Of a stretch of 15,730 nt of DNA, positions 8,100-15,424 are shown in pieces; within the stretch, counting starts at the first letter, position 1, and each line of letters starts with the position of its first letter. The position numbers and the translations under genes are program-made. Under the pieces are notes generated by a model. The model had not been told where the DNA came from and did not search any database. It was given only the letters and a program-made list of their open reading frames with translations. This DNA is from an uncultured Bacillota bacterium (GTDB lineage Bacteria; Bacillota; JAAYKD01): positions 1 to 15,730 of the forward strand of contig CALCNS010000241.1 in assembly GCA_937897315.1 (NCBI GenBank), given 5' to 3'.

Positions 8100-8155
8100 C
8101 CGGCTATAAAATCGATTTCGAACTGTTTTCAGCCATTATCGATCATCTGCCGGTT
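8098..8155. repeat. Nested inverted repeat between the cyclo-ligase gene and the groES promoter
   Basis: AACCGGC (8098-8104) pairs with GCCGGTT (8149-8155). Inside it, ATCGAT (8111-8116) pairs with ATCGAT (8138-8143), and CTG/CAG form a small tip hairpin at 8123-8132. A T-rich flank (TTTTATT) follows on the plus strand, where no gene needs it; on the minus strand it would be a poor intrinsic terminator of the rimI-tsaD-cyclo-ligase transcript. It may act as a factor-dependent stop or as an operator-like element touching the groES -35. Confidence 0.4.
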
Positions 8156-8185
8156 TTATTGCATTCAATCTTCTGTTTTTGCCCG

Positions 8186-8767
8186 CTATCTGCCGTTTTT
8201 ACCTTTAAAGCAGGTAACACCACATTCGGTCACCAAGTAATCCACCGGCTGATCATGCTCTTGCGGGTGCAGCTGTGGAACCCATTGCATTTGCAAGGCA
8301 TATGCCACTCTGGGCACTTCTACTCGGCAACGGGGCAAATATCGGTCATAGAAGCCTGCTCCGTAACCCATGCGGTTGCCAAAATCATCGAAGACGGCAC
8401 CCGGCATCAGAATGAAATCGATTTCCTGAGGATCAACCAAAGTGTGCACCTCCGGGTTGGGCTCCAAAATGCCGAATTTACCCGGCACCAACCCATGCAT
8501 ATCTTGTATTTCATAGGCTTCTAAACGAAATCCCTTGTGACACCGTGGAACCACCACGCGTTTCCCTACCGACCAGGCTTCTAAGCGCAGAGCTGTCGTC
8601 TCGATTTCGTCACCAAACGACAAAAAGCAAAACACTGTATGGGCCTTCTTCCACTCTTCCAACTGCATTACATACGAAGAAGCCACCAAAGAAGCTTCCT
8701 TGCGTAACAGCTCCGGCCAATTCTTACGATTTTCCAGCACTCGAGTGCGAATTTCTTTATCGGTCAT
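8186..8767 (-). CDS. 5-formyltetrahydrofolate cyclo-ligase
   Basis: The enzyme (EC 6.3.3.2, 5,10-methenyl-THF synthetase) converts 5-formyl-THF to 5,10-methenyl-THF with ATP, returning stored folate to the one-carbon pool. The 193-residue length is typical. The family signature is the C-terminal MPGAVFDDFGNRMGYGAGFYDRYL, with FCFLSFGDEIET earlier as the substrate-binding region. The frame is open further upstream, but ATG 8767 follows AGGAGGT at good spacing and overlaps the tsaD stop in the form ATGA (8764-8767), indicating translational coupling. It is the last gene of the rimI-tsaD run. The link to t6A synthesis is not obvious; it connects better to the metH-metF operon nearby, which uses folate one-carbon units. 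Confidence 0.93.
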   Translation of the reverse strand: MTDKEIRTRVLENRKNWPELLRKEASLVASSYVMQLEEWKKAHTVFCFLSFGDEIETTALRLEAWSVGKRVVVPRCHKGFRLEAYEIQDMHGLVPGKFGILEPNPEVHTLVDPQEIDFILMPGAVFDDFGNRMGYGAGFYDRYLPRCRVEVPRVAYALQMQWVPQLHPQEHDQPVDYLVTECGVTCFKGKNGR

Positions 8768-9828
8768 GATAAAAACCTCCTTACCACTTTGCTTTGTCCC
8801 GGTATTGCTTCCCCCAAGCGTAAATCCGGATAGGCGTTTAAGCTTAAGTCGGCGAACTCGCCCCGCAGGTAATGCGAGTAACCGGCTGCAGCAATCATGG
8901 CTCCGTTGTCGGTACACAACTCGAAACTTGGTACCGAGAACGGCACCCTACTCTCCTTGGCAACCTCTTCCATGGCTTTGCGCAATGCTTTATTGGCAGC
9001 CACACCTCCAGCCAGCATGAGCGAAGCGTATCCGCCTTTTAAAAGCTCTTTTCGTACATTCTCTAGGAGCGATTGCACCACCGTATGCTGAAAACTGGCT
9101 GCCAAATCGGCTTTATTCAACGGTTCACCGTTCTGCGCGGCCTTGTGATTCAAATTGATCACGGTCGTCTTTAGCCCGCTAAACGACCATTCCCTGTTTT
9201 CGTTAATGGATGCCAATGGCATACGAAACGCCTTCGCGTCCCCCTCCGCTGCCAATTTCTCTACTGCCGGTCCACCCGGATACGGTAAGCCCAGCACCCT
9301 TGCCACTTTATCGAAAGCTTCCCCGGCTGCATCGTCTCGCGTGCTACCCAAAATAGTTAAATCGTGCTCTGGACCAATGCGAATTAAATCGGTGTGCCCT
9401 CCGGAAACCACCAAACAAAGCGCCGGTAATGGTAAATTTGGTTGTTCGATAAAATTGGCAAAGATATGCCCCTCCATATGATTTACGGCAATAAGGGGAA
9501 TTTTTAGCGCATAAGCCAACGCTTTGGCTGTCGAAACCCCCACCAGTAATGCTCCTACCAACCCTGGCCCACAGGTGACCGCTATCGCCGATAGATCGCC
9601 TAGCGACACCCCTGCTTGTTCCAATGCCTGATCTATGACCTCGTTTACGGCTTCCAGGTGTTGTCGAGAAGCAATTTCGGGCACCACCCCTCCGTATAAC
9701 CGATGAATAGGAATTTGTGTGGAAATGAGGTTGCTACGTACCCGAAAACCATCCAGCACCACCGCAGCAGACGTTTCATCACAGGACGTCTCTAAGCCTA
9801 AAATACACGTGGCTTTACTCGGCTCCAT
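8764..9828 (-). CDS. tsaD: tRNA N6-adenosine threonylcarbamoyltransferase
   Basis: TsaD transfers the threonylcarbamoyl group to A37 of ANN-decoding tRNAs to make t6A (EC 2.3.1.234), acting in the cytoplasm with TsaB and TsaE. The 354-residue protein shows the ASKHA-fold start ILGLETSCDETS (9-20), GGVVPEIASRQH (46-57), the metal-binding NHMEGH (H117, H121), VVSGGHTDL, and CTDNGAM near the C-terminus, all typical. An in-frame ATG at 9834 directly abuts AGGAGG and is too close; ATG 9828 has that site six bases upstream and starts MEPSKATC, so I chose it. It overlaps the rimI 3' end by 14 bases and the cyclo-ligase start by 4, so the three genes are co-transcribed. tsaB and tsaE lie about 5 kb away on the same strand. 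Confidence 0.97.
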   Translation of the reverse strand: MEPSKATCILGLETSCDETSAAVVLDGFRVRSNLISTQIPIHRLYGGVVPEIASRQHLEAVNEVIDQALEQAGVSLGDLSAIAVTCGPGLVGALLVGVSTAKALAYALKIPLIAVNHMEGHIFANFIEQPNLPLPALCLVVSGGHTDLIRIGPEHDLTILGSTRDDAAGEAFDKVARVLGLPYPGGPAVEKLAAEGDAKAFRMPLASINENREWSFSGLKTTVINLNHKAAQNGEPLNKADLAASFQHTVVQSLLENVRKELLKGGYASLMLAGGVAANKALRKAMEEVAKESRVPFSVPSFELCTDNGAMIAAAGYSHYLRGEFADLSLNAYPDLRLGEAIPGQSKVVRRFLS

Positions 9829-10336
9829 GGTCATCCTCCTCTTCTTCCACCACAATCCAATCATAGGTTTCGGGCACATCGCTCATACAGCGTTTCCAGT
9901 AGAGCAAGGCATCTTCTTTGGTATCGGTATAATACCCTTTGCGAACTCCTTCGGGTTGAAACCCGTACTTTTCATACAAGCGTTGCGCCGGTAGATTGCT
10001 GCGCCGCACCTCTAATGTGACTGCTTCTATGCCACAAGCCTTGGCATTGCTGAGCACTCGTTCCAATAATAAAGATGCAATTCCTCGCCGCTGAAACGAA
10101 GGATGCACAGCGATGTTGGTAATATGCCCCTCGTCAAAAATAAGCCAAATACCGGCATAACCGGCAACGCGCCCCTCCACCTCGGCTACCAAGTAGCGAG
10201 CCATGGCATTTTGGGTGAGCTCTCCTTCAAAAGCACCACGGGGCCAAGGTAAGGTAAAGCACCGTTTTTCCATATCCATGACTTGATCCAAATCGGCTAA
10301 GGTCATGTTTCGTATGATTGCAGATGTTGTATGCAT
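9815..10336 (-). CDS. rimI: RimI-type protein N-acetyltransferase (GNAT)
   Basis: RimI acetylates protein N-termini (ribosomal S18 in E. coli) using acetyl-CoA. The 173-residue protein has the GNAT core: FTLPWPRGAFEGEL (27-40), ITNIAVHPSFQRRGIASLLL (72-91) containing the pyrophosphate-binding QRRGIA, LEVRRSNLPAQRLYEKYGF (108-126), and EGVRKGYYTDTKEDALLY, all RimI-like. An acidic tail (VVEEEEEDDHGAE) after residue 160 goes beyond the usual length and partly arises from encoding the tsaD ribosome binding site. The ATG at 10336 has only a weak AGAGGCGA upstream, and no convincing promoter is visible between it and the divergent SAM-riboswitch promoter. In many Bacillota rimI follows tsaB directly; here the methionine operon lies between them. 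Confidence 0.93.
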   Translation of the reverse strand: MHTTSAIIRNMTLADLDQVMDMEKRCFTLPWPRGAFEGELTQNAMARYLVAEVEGRVAGYAGIWLIFDEGHITNIAVHPSFQRRGIASLLLERVLSNAKACGIEAVTLEVRRSNLPAQRLYEKYGFQPEGVRKGYYTDTKEDALLYWKRCMSDVPETYDWIVVEEEEDDHGAE

Positions 10337-10405
10337 TGTTTATCGCCTCTTACCCTCTTTGTTCTGCCACCGTAAAAAAACTCCTTCCCAGACGACAAAA
10401 TCCTC

Positions 10406-10434
10406 TTGACAAGTGCTTCTGAAACGCATATACT
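10406..10434 (+). promoter_or_regulatory. Promoter of the methionine operon
   Basis: TTGACA (10406-10411), a 17-base spacer and TATACT (10429-10434) give a near-consensus sigma-A promoter. Transcription starts near 10441, about 10 bases before the SAM-I aptamer. Confidence 0.85.
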
Positions 10435-10451
10435 GTAAAAAATTTCATACG

Positions 10452-10598
10452 TCTTATCAAGAGCGGTGGAGGGACTGGCCCGATGAAACCCGGCAACCTA
10501 GGATGACCTAAGGTGCTAACTCCTGCGTAGCGTTTCGCTTCGACAGATAAGAAAGATGTACACTACAGACCTCTTTCTATTTGGAAAGAGGTTTTTTT
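10452..10598 (+). ncRNA. SAM-I (S-box) riboswitch
   Basis: The aptamer runs from TCTTATC (10452-10458) to its P1 partner GATAAGA (10546-10552). Between them are the conserved S-box blocks AGAG…GGAGGGAC, GGCCCGATGAAACCCGGCAACC and the AAGGTGCTAA…CCTGC region. When SAM binds, P1 forms and the downstream terminator stops transcription. Without SAM, AGAAAG (10550-10555), part of the P1 3' side, can pair with CTTTCT (10573-10578) of the terminator as an antiterminator. It therefore switches on the metH-activation/metH/metF operon when SAM is scarce. The pairing of the alternative helix is my inference from complementarity. Confidence 0.96.
10569..10598 (+). terminator. Riboswitch-controlled intrinsic terminator
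   Basis: ACCTCTTTC (10569-10577) pairs with GAAAGAGGT (10584-10592) around a 6-base loop, followed by TTTTTTT (10592-10598). It is the expression platform of the SAM-I riboswitch and lies 32 bases before the first gene. Confidence 0.93.
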
Positions 10599-10629
10599 AC
10601 ATGCAAAAAATAGGAAAAGTAGGTGACTT

Positions 10630-11292
10630 ATGCTTCTTAAACTGCCCGTCCACTGCTCCAAACCCGAAACCTACCGTTATTTGGGCTACAAAGACAACCT
10701 TACGGAAGATTGGCCAACCCTAGACCTCCTGTTTGAAGAAACCAAACGTCAACTACAACCCCTTTGCCGTGCAGAAGGCGGAGTGAAAACCTGGCAACAT
10801 TTCCCCTTCTCACTACCGGGTTACGACCTCCCTCACCTGTTGCGTTACAGCCGACGAGTGAGCATTATGGCCATTACCTTAGGCTCGGGAATCGATGACT
10901 ATATCGCTCGCCATTTGGCCGAGGGCGAAGTCACCCGGGCGACCTTAGCCGATGCCATGGCCAGTGCGGCTGCCGAAGAAGCCATGGAAACCCTAAACCG
11001 CTTGGTTCAAAGTGATGCTCGGTTACAAGGATACCGCACGACTCCCCGGTTTAGCCCCGGATACGGTGACGCGCCCTTAAGCTTGCAGGAACACGTCTTG
11101 CACGTGCTAGAGGAGAACCGCCCCCCCATAGAAGTGTTACCCGGAGGTATCATGCGACCGCGCAAATCGGTCACTGCAATTGTCGGCTGGGAACCGCAAG
11201 ACGGTCCTCACGCCATATTGCCCGGTTTGTGCGATCACCGCTGTTCTGCTTGCCCTTTGGAGATTTGCTTGTATCGGAAACAAGACAACTAA
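10630..11292 (+). CDS. Stand-alone methionine synthase activation-domain protein
   Basis: This 220-residue protein corresponds to the C-terminal SAM-binding activation domain of cobalamin-dependent methionine synthase, encoded separately. RFSPGYGDAPLSLQ (140-153) is the hallmark SAM-binding motif of that domain, and GGIMRPRKSVTAIVG (172-186) is its other conserved block. Its expected role is to support reductive methylation of inactive cob(II)alamin on MetH with SAM and an electron donor. The C-terminus carries four cysteines, C201, C205, C208 and C213 (CX3CX2CX4C), which could hold an iron-sulfur cluster or metal; this is absent from the E. coli MetH domain and its role is inference. ATG 10630 follows TAGGTGA. 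It is the first gene behind the riboswitch, 43 bases before metH, which lacks this domain. Confidence 0.9.
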   Translation: MLLKLPVHCSKPETYRYLGYKDNLTEDWPTLDLLFEETKRQLQPLCRAEGGVKTWQHFPFSLPGYDLPHLLRYSRRVSIMAITLGSGIDDYIARHLAEGEVTRATLADAMASAAAEEAMETLNRLVQSDARLQGYRTTPRFSPGYGDAPLSLQEHVLHVLEENRPPIEVLPGGIMRPRKSVTAIVGWEPQDGPHAILPGLCDHRCSACPLEICLYRKQDN

Positions 11293-11335
11293 ACCTTATA
11301 TAAAGAAGAGATTGAAAAAAGATGGAGGAACTACG

Positions 11336-13795
11336 ATGAACCAATCCCAGAAAATCATCATCGGCGATGGTGCAATGGGCACCCTACTGCAAGCCCGTGG
11401 GTTGTTACGAGGTGGAGGTTGCCCCGAGCTACTCAACCTCACTCATCCCGAGGATATTGTGGAAATTCACACCCTATATGCCGAAGCAGGAGCTCAGTGG
11501 CTACAAACCAATACCTTTGGTGGCTCACCCTTTAAATTGGGTGTCTATGGTTTAACGGAGAAAACCGAAGAACTCAACCATCGAGCCGTGGCTTTGGCAC
11601 GCAAAGCAGCACCGAACTTGCCGGTTTGGGGAGACATAGGACCTAGCGGACAACTCATGAACCCCCTGGGTATGCGCTCCTTGGATGAGATGATCTCGGC
11701 ATACTACCGACAAGCCAAAGCACTCTATGAAGAGGGTGTCGACCTCTTTCTCATTGAGACCATGGCCGATTTACAAGAAGCCAAAGCCGCCGTGATGGCG
11801 GTGAAAGCCCTTCACTCCAGCGTTCCCATAGCCTGCACCTTAACCTTTGAACCGGGCTTACGGACCTTAAGCGGTGATGACCCGGTAACCGTAGCAGCGG
11901 TGCTACAAGCTTTAGGAGTCCATATCATCGGTGCGAACTGTGGTTTTGGTCCCGAAGGCATGGTGGAACTGGTAAAACGCTTGGCAGCCGCGAGTGACCG
12001 ACCGATTTTAGTACAACCCAATGTCGGGTTACCCATATTGCGCAACGGGGAAACGGTATTCCCCAGTTCTCCGGAAGATATGGCAAGCTTCGTACCTACC
12101 CTCATTGAGGCCGGTGCGCAATACATAGGAGGTTGTTGCGGTAGCACACCCCAACACATTCAAGCCATGGTCAAGACCGTGGGCAACCAACCACCACGAA
12201 CCCTGCAACCCTTATCTTTTAGCACCCTGGCAGGGTTTGGTGAAACCGTAGTCTTAGCCGATTCTTTACCCACTCGCTGGATTGGTGAACGCATTAACCC
12301 CACGGCTCGTAAAAAGCTGGCGGAGTTGTTACGAGCCGGTGCTTACGAAAGCATTGCCCAAGAAGCCGAAGATCAGGTCTTAGCCGGTGCTTCCATTATA
12401 GACCTTAACGTTTCCCTACCTACCGCACCCAACAGTGAGGCCGAGCGCATGGAAAAACTAACCCAGGCGGTCCAACGTCGTGTTCGCGTCCCCTTATCCC
12501 TCGACACTCCCAATCCCGCGAACATGGAACTCGCCCTAAAAGTGCTTCGTGGTAAACCGTTGCTCAACTCGACCACGGCGGAAGACGAACAACTGCATGC
12601 CCTGTGTCGTCTGGCCGCTACGTATGGAACCGCCATATTGGGCTTAACCCTCGATAAAAAAGGTATCCCATCCTTGGCGATAGACCGTCTGGTCTTGGCC
12701 AAAAAAATTGTGCAGACCGCCAAGTCTTACGGCATTTCTAGGCAAGATATCTACATAGACGGTCTCACCCTCACCGCCGGAGCCAGCCAAACCCTGCTGC
12801 CCGAGACGTTAAAGCTTATCCGCTTAGCCAAAGAAGATTTGGGGGTTCGCACGGTTTTAGGTGTCAGCAATGTCTCCCATGGCCTTCCTCAACGCCCCTT
12901 TTTAAATACGGCCTTCTATATGATGGCGCTACAAGCCGGTTTAGATCTGGCGATTATTAACCCCTTCCAAGCCGATTTGGCCTTATATCAGGCAGCCGCC
13001 GACGTACTCACCGGCCGGGATCTGCACGCGAAACGTTACATGAACCTCGCCACCACCTACACCCCGAGCCAACCCCACACTGCTTCCTCTGCTCTTATAA
13101 ACCGTTCCTCCAGTGAGAATAGACCGACCGTTCTAAAAGATACTCATATGACTCCTGCTCAACAGTTACACCACGAAATTCTATACGGCAATAAAGACCT
13201 AGTGGTCCAGTTAGTGCAAACCCTACTGAAGAACAACACTTCTGCTCTCGATATTGTGAATTCCACTCTCTTACCCGCTTTAAGTGAAGTCGGTGACCGT
13301 TACGACAGAAAGGTGTATTTTCTCCCCCAACTTCTCTTAGCCGCCGAAGCGGCCAAGCTCGCCTTGGCATACCTGCAACCCTACTTACTACAAAACAGCG
13401 AAGCCACCAAAGGCACAGTCGTCCTTGCTACGGTGGAAGGAGATATTCATGACATTGGTAAAGGCATTGTAGGGTTGCTTTTACAGAATCATGGCTTTAA
13501 GGTCATCGACCTAGGCAAAGACGTTGCAGCAGAACTCATTGTAGAAACCGCGGTGAATGAACAAGCCGACCTCATCGCCTTAAGTTCCCTCATGACCACC
13601 ACCCTACCACAAATGGGTGTGGTCTGCCGCTTGCTCCAAGAGAGACACCTTGCTATACCGGTGCTCATTGGGGGTGCCATTGTCAACGAAGAATACGCTC
13701 AAGAAATTGGGGCACACTATGGAGCCGATGCCACCGATGCCGTGCGTTTGGCCCTGCAATGCCTGCCAAGGAGGACCACACCATGCTCGAATTAG
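11336..13795 (+). CDS. metH: Cobalamin-dependent methionine synthase without activation domain
   Basis: MetH transfers the methyl group of 5-methyl-THF to homocysteine via cobalamin, giving methionine (EC 2.1.1.13). Domains in order over 819 residues: homocysteine-binding barrel (about 1-285; zinc ligands C202 in GANCGFG, C267 and C268 in GGCCGST); pterin-binding barrel (about 310-570; WIGERINPTARKKL at 315-328); a low-complexity linker (about 572-605); the four-helix cobalamin cap (about 606-685; LLPALSEVGDRYDRK); and the B12-binding Rossmann domain (about 692-810) with GDIHDIGKG, H705 being the cobalt ligand. The E. coli-type activation domain is absent and is supplied by the preceding gene. 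A frame is open from 11180, but ATG 11336 has GGAGG seven bases upstream and clears the preceding gene. Its end overlaps metF by 13 bases. Confidence 0.96.
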   Translation: MNQSQKIIIGDGAMGTLLQARGLLRGGGCPELLNLTHPEDIVEIHTLYAEAGAQWLQTNTFGGSPFKLGVYGLTEKTEELNHRAVALARKAAPNLPVWGDIGPSGQLMNPLGMRSLDEMISAYYRQAKALYEEGVDLFLIETMADLQEAKAAVMAVKALHSSVPIACTLTFEPGLRTLSGDDPVTVAAVLQALGVHIIGANCGFGPEGMVELVKRLAAASDRPILVQPNVGLPILRNGETVFPSSPEDMASFVPTLIEAGAQYIGGCCGSTPQHIQAMVKTVGNQPPRTLQPLSFSTLAGFGETVVLADSLPTRWIGERINPTARKKLAELLRAGAYESIAQEAEDQVLAGASIIDLNVSLPTAPNSEAERMEKLTQAVQRRVRVPLSLDTPNPANMELALKVLRGKPLLNSTTAEDEQLHALCRLAATYGTAILGLTLDKKGIPSLAIDRLVLAKKIVQTAKSYGISRQDIYIDGLTLTAGASQTLLPETLKLIRLAKEDLGVRTVLGVSNVSHGLPQRPFLNTAFYMMALQAGLDLAIINPFQADLALYQAAADVLTGRDLHAKRYMNLATTYTPSQPHTASSALINRSSSENRPTVLKDTHMTPAQQLHHEILYGNKDLVVQLVQTLLKNNTSALDIVNSTLLPALSEVGDRYDRKVYFLPQLLLAAEAAKLALAYLQPYLLQNSEATKGTVVLATVEGDIHDIGKGIVGLLLQNHGFKVIDLGKDVAAELIVETAVNEQADLIALSSLMTTTLPQMGVVCRLLQERHLAIPVLIGGAIVNEEYAQEIGAHYGADATDAVRLALQCLPRRTTPCSN

Positions 13796-14640
13796 CCGAT
13801 GCTTTACAACTACTCCCCTTTGTACTCACCGTGGAGCTGGAACCTCCCAAGGGTTGTGACCTGACCTCAGTATACAAGTATGCAACCGCCCTCAAAGATA
13901 AAGTTCAAGCCGTCAACATTACCGACAGTCCCATGGCCAACATGCGCATGAGCCCCATTGCCGTGGCTCATATGGTGAGACAAACCACCGACCTCGATGC
14001 GGTCTTTCACCTCACCTGCCGCGACCGCAACATCATCGGCCTACAAGCCGAATTACTGGGAGCCCATGCCTTAGGAGTGCGCAGCATTTTGGTGCTAAGC
14101 GGTGATCCCCCAAGCCGCGGAGATCATCCCTACGCCAAAGGAGTCTTTGAAGTGGATTCGGTGGGTTTGGTCAAAATAGCCAACCGTCTCAACCAAGGCT
14201 ACGACTGGAGCGGGAACTCCCTAAAAGGAGCGACCAACTTCCACATTGGCGTGGCAGCGAACCCCTTAGCCGACGACATGGAAAAAGAATTGGACCGTTT
14301 GGCCGAGAAAATAGAAAACGGTGCCCACTTTATACAAACTCAACCGGTCTACGAAGCTGCGGTGCTGGCACGTTTCTGTGAACGCATTCGTCCCCATGCC
14401 TTGCCCATTATTGCCGGTGTGCTACCCATAAAGAGCCGCAAGATGTGTCAACACATCATCGAAAACATACCAGGTATTCATGTGCCGACTTGGCTGGCTG
14501 CCAAAATCGACAAGGAAGATCGCTTGGGTGGCGTCTCTGCCGCACGTGCACTCCTTACTGAGCTTCCTCGAGTGGTGCAAGGGGCACACATCATGCCGGT
14601 AGGCAGTGCTTCCCTGGTTCACGAAGTCTTAGCGCCATAA
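13783..14640 (+). CDS. metF: 5,10-methylenetetrahydrofolate reductase
   Basis: MetF reduces 5,10-methylene-THF to 5-methyl-THF (EC 1.5.1.20 or a ferredoxin-linked variant), supplying the methyl donor for MetH. The 285-residue flavoprotein barrel shows FVLTVELEPPKGCD (13-26), NITDSPMANMRMSP, HLTCRDRN, SILVLSGDPPSRGDHP and AHFIQTQPVY, all conserved in MetF proteins. The frame opens earlier at 13759, but ATG 13783 sits eight bases after AAGGAGG. That start overlaps the metH stop (13-base overlap), so the two are translationally coupled. The operon ends with a hairpin right after the stop. No MetV-like zinc partner, which accompanies MetF in many acetogenic clostridia, is encoded next to it here. 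Confidence 0.95.
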   Translation: MLELADALQLLPFVLTVELEPPKGCDLTSVYKYATALKDKVQAVNITDSPMANMRMSPIAVAHMVRQTTDLDAVFHLTCRDRNIIGLQAELLGAHALGVRSILVLSGDPPSRGDHPYAKGVFEVDSVGLVKIANRLNQGYDWSGNSLKGATNFHIGVAANPLADDMEKELDRLAEKIENGAHFIQTQPVYEAAVLARFCERIRPHALPIIAGVLPIKSRKMCQHIIENIPGIHVPTWLAAKIDKEDRLGGVSAARALLTELPRVVQGAHIMPVGSASLVHEVLAP

Positions 14641-14644
14641 AAAG

Positions 14645-14693
14645 AAGATGGATCACGCTGCCGCAATTTCAGCAGCAGGGTCCATCTTTTTTT
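14645..14693 (+). terminator. Terminator between metF and tsaB (possibly bidirectional)
   Basis: AAGATGGA (14645-14652) pairs with TCCATCTT (14681-14688), extended by a GU and a CG pair, a 2x2 mismatch and a 5-bp GCTGC/GCAGC inner helix, and followed by TTTTTTT on the plus strand. On the minus strand the stem is followed by CTTTTTA, so it can also serve the converging tsaE-tsaB transcript. Confidence 0.9.
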
Positions 14694-14713
14694 ATGTATG
14701 TTTCTACGTCGAT

Positions 14714-15424
14714 TTACATTTCCTGGTTCTTCAGTCGCTCCAGTCGTTTGACTTCGGCTTCCGATTGGCGCAAATACAAGGGGCGAATTTGCTTATAATC
14801 GCTTGTCTCCCCACTGCGCAACCTCTCTAGGCCTAACTGAGCCAACACAGCCGGTCTGGGTAGCCTGTGGCATTCGGGTGTCATCTGCAAGCGTTCACCC
14901 AAGGCTTTATGCAGCAATTCGGCATCGCGACTCACCGCATCGCCTACCGCAAAGACCTCCTCTTTGTAGGGTTCCAGCAGTTCTGCCAACCCCACCAAAG
15001 GTTGCTGGCGTGGTGGGATAAGCAGTTCCAAGGAATGGGCGGTCTTGCGATACAACGCCATATAGAACTCTTGGCGACGGGCATCGAGCAACGGCATAAT
15101 AAGCCCATGCCCGGCAAATGACGCGGCCCACAACTCTAAGGTAGGCACACCCACCAGAGGAATGCCCAAGCCTTGCGCCAAGGCCCTTGCAGTGGCCAAA
15201 CCAATACGCAAGCCGGTAAACGAGCCCGGACCTTGTGTGACTACCACCGCTTGCATGTCTTGTATACTCAAGCCGGTTTCTTGCAGTAAAAAATCTAGGG
15301 CGGGCAAAAGGCGTTGCGAATGAGTGAGACCTGACGAAACCAGCCATTCCCCACGCACGACGTCATCTTCCAAAATCGCCAAGCCCGAATATCGGGTGGC
15401 GGCATCCATGGCTACGATTCGCAT
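14714..15424 (-). CDS. tsaB: tRNA threonylcarbamoyladenosine biosynthesis protein TsaB
   Basis: TsaB is the inactive ASKHA paralogue that dimerises with TsaD and scaffolds the t6A complex with TsaE. The 236-residue length is normal. The signatures are VAMDAATRYSGLAIL (about 4-18), VTQGPGSFTGLRIGLATARALAQGLGIPLVGVPTLE, and MPLLDARRQEFYMALY. The ATG at 15424 is preceded by GGAGGCGA and overlaps the end of tsaE by 13 bases, so they are co-transcribed. The usual next gene, rimI, is not downstream; instead a converging metF with a shared terminator region follows, so rimI-tsaD needs a separate promoter. Confidence 0.96.
   Translation of the reverse strand: MRIVAMDAATRYSGLAILEDDVVRGEWLVSSGLTHSQRLLPALDFLLQETGLSIQDMQAVVVTQGPGSFTGLRIGLATARALAQGLGIPLVGVPTLELWAASFAGHGLIMPLLDARRQEFYMALYRKTAHSLELLIPPRQQPLVGLAELLEPYKEEVFAVGDAVSRDAELLHKALGERLQMTPECHRLPRPAVLAQLGLERLRSGETSDYKQIRPLYLRQSEAEVKRLERLKNQEM

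Noticed and set aside
8768-8917. N-terminal extension of the cyclo-ligase (MYRQRSHDCCSRLL…)
   Set aside because: The extension reads tsaD's end in another frame; ATG 8767 has a strong ribosome binding site and the ATGA coupling.
14907-15347. 146-codon minus-strand ORF inside tsaB
   Set aside because: It is a frame-shifted shadow of tsaB with no family features.
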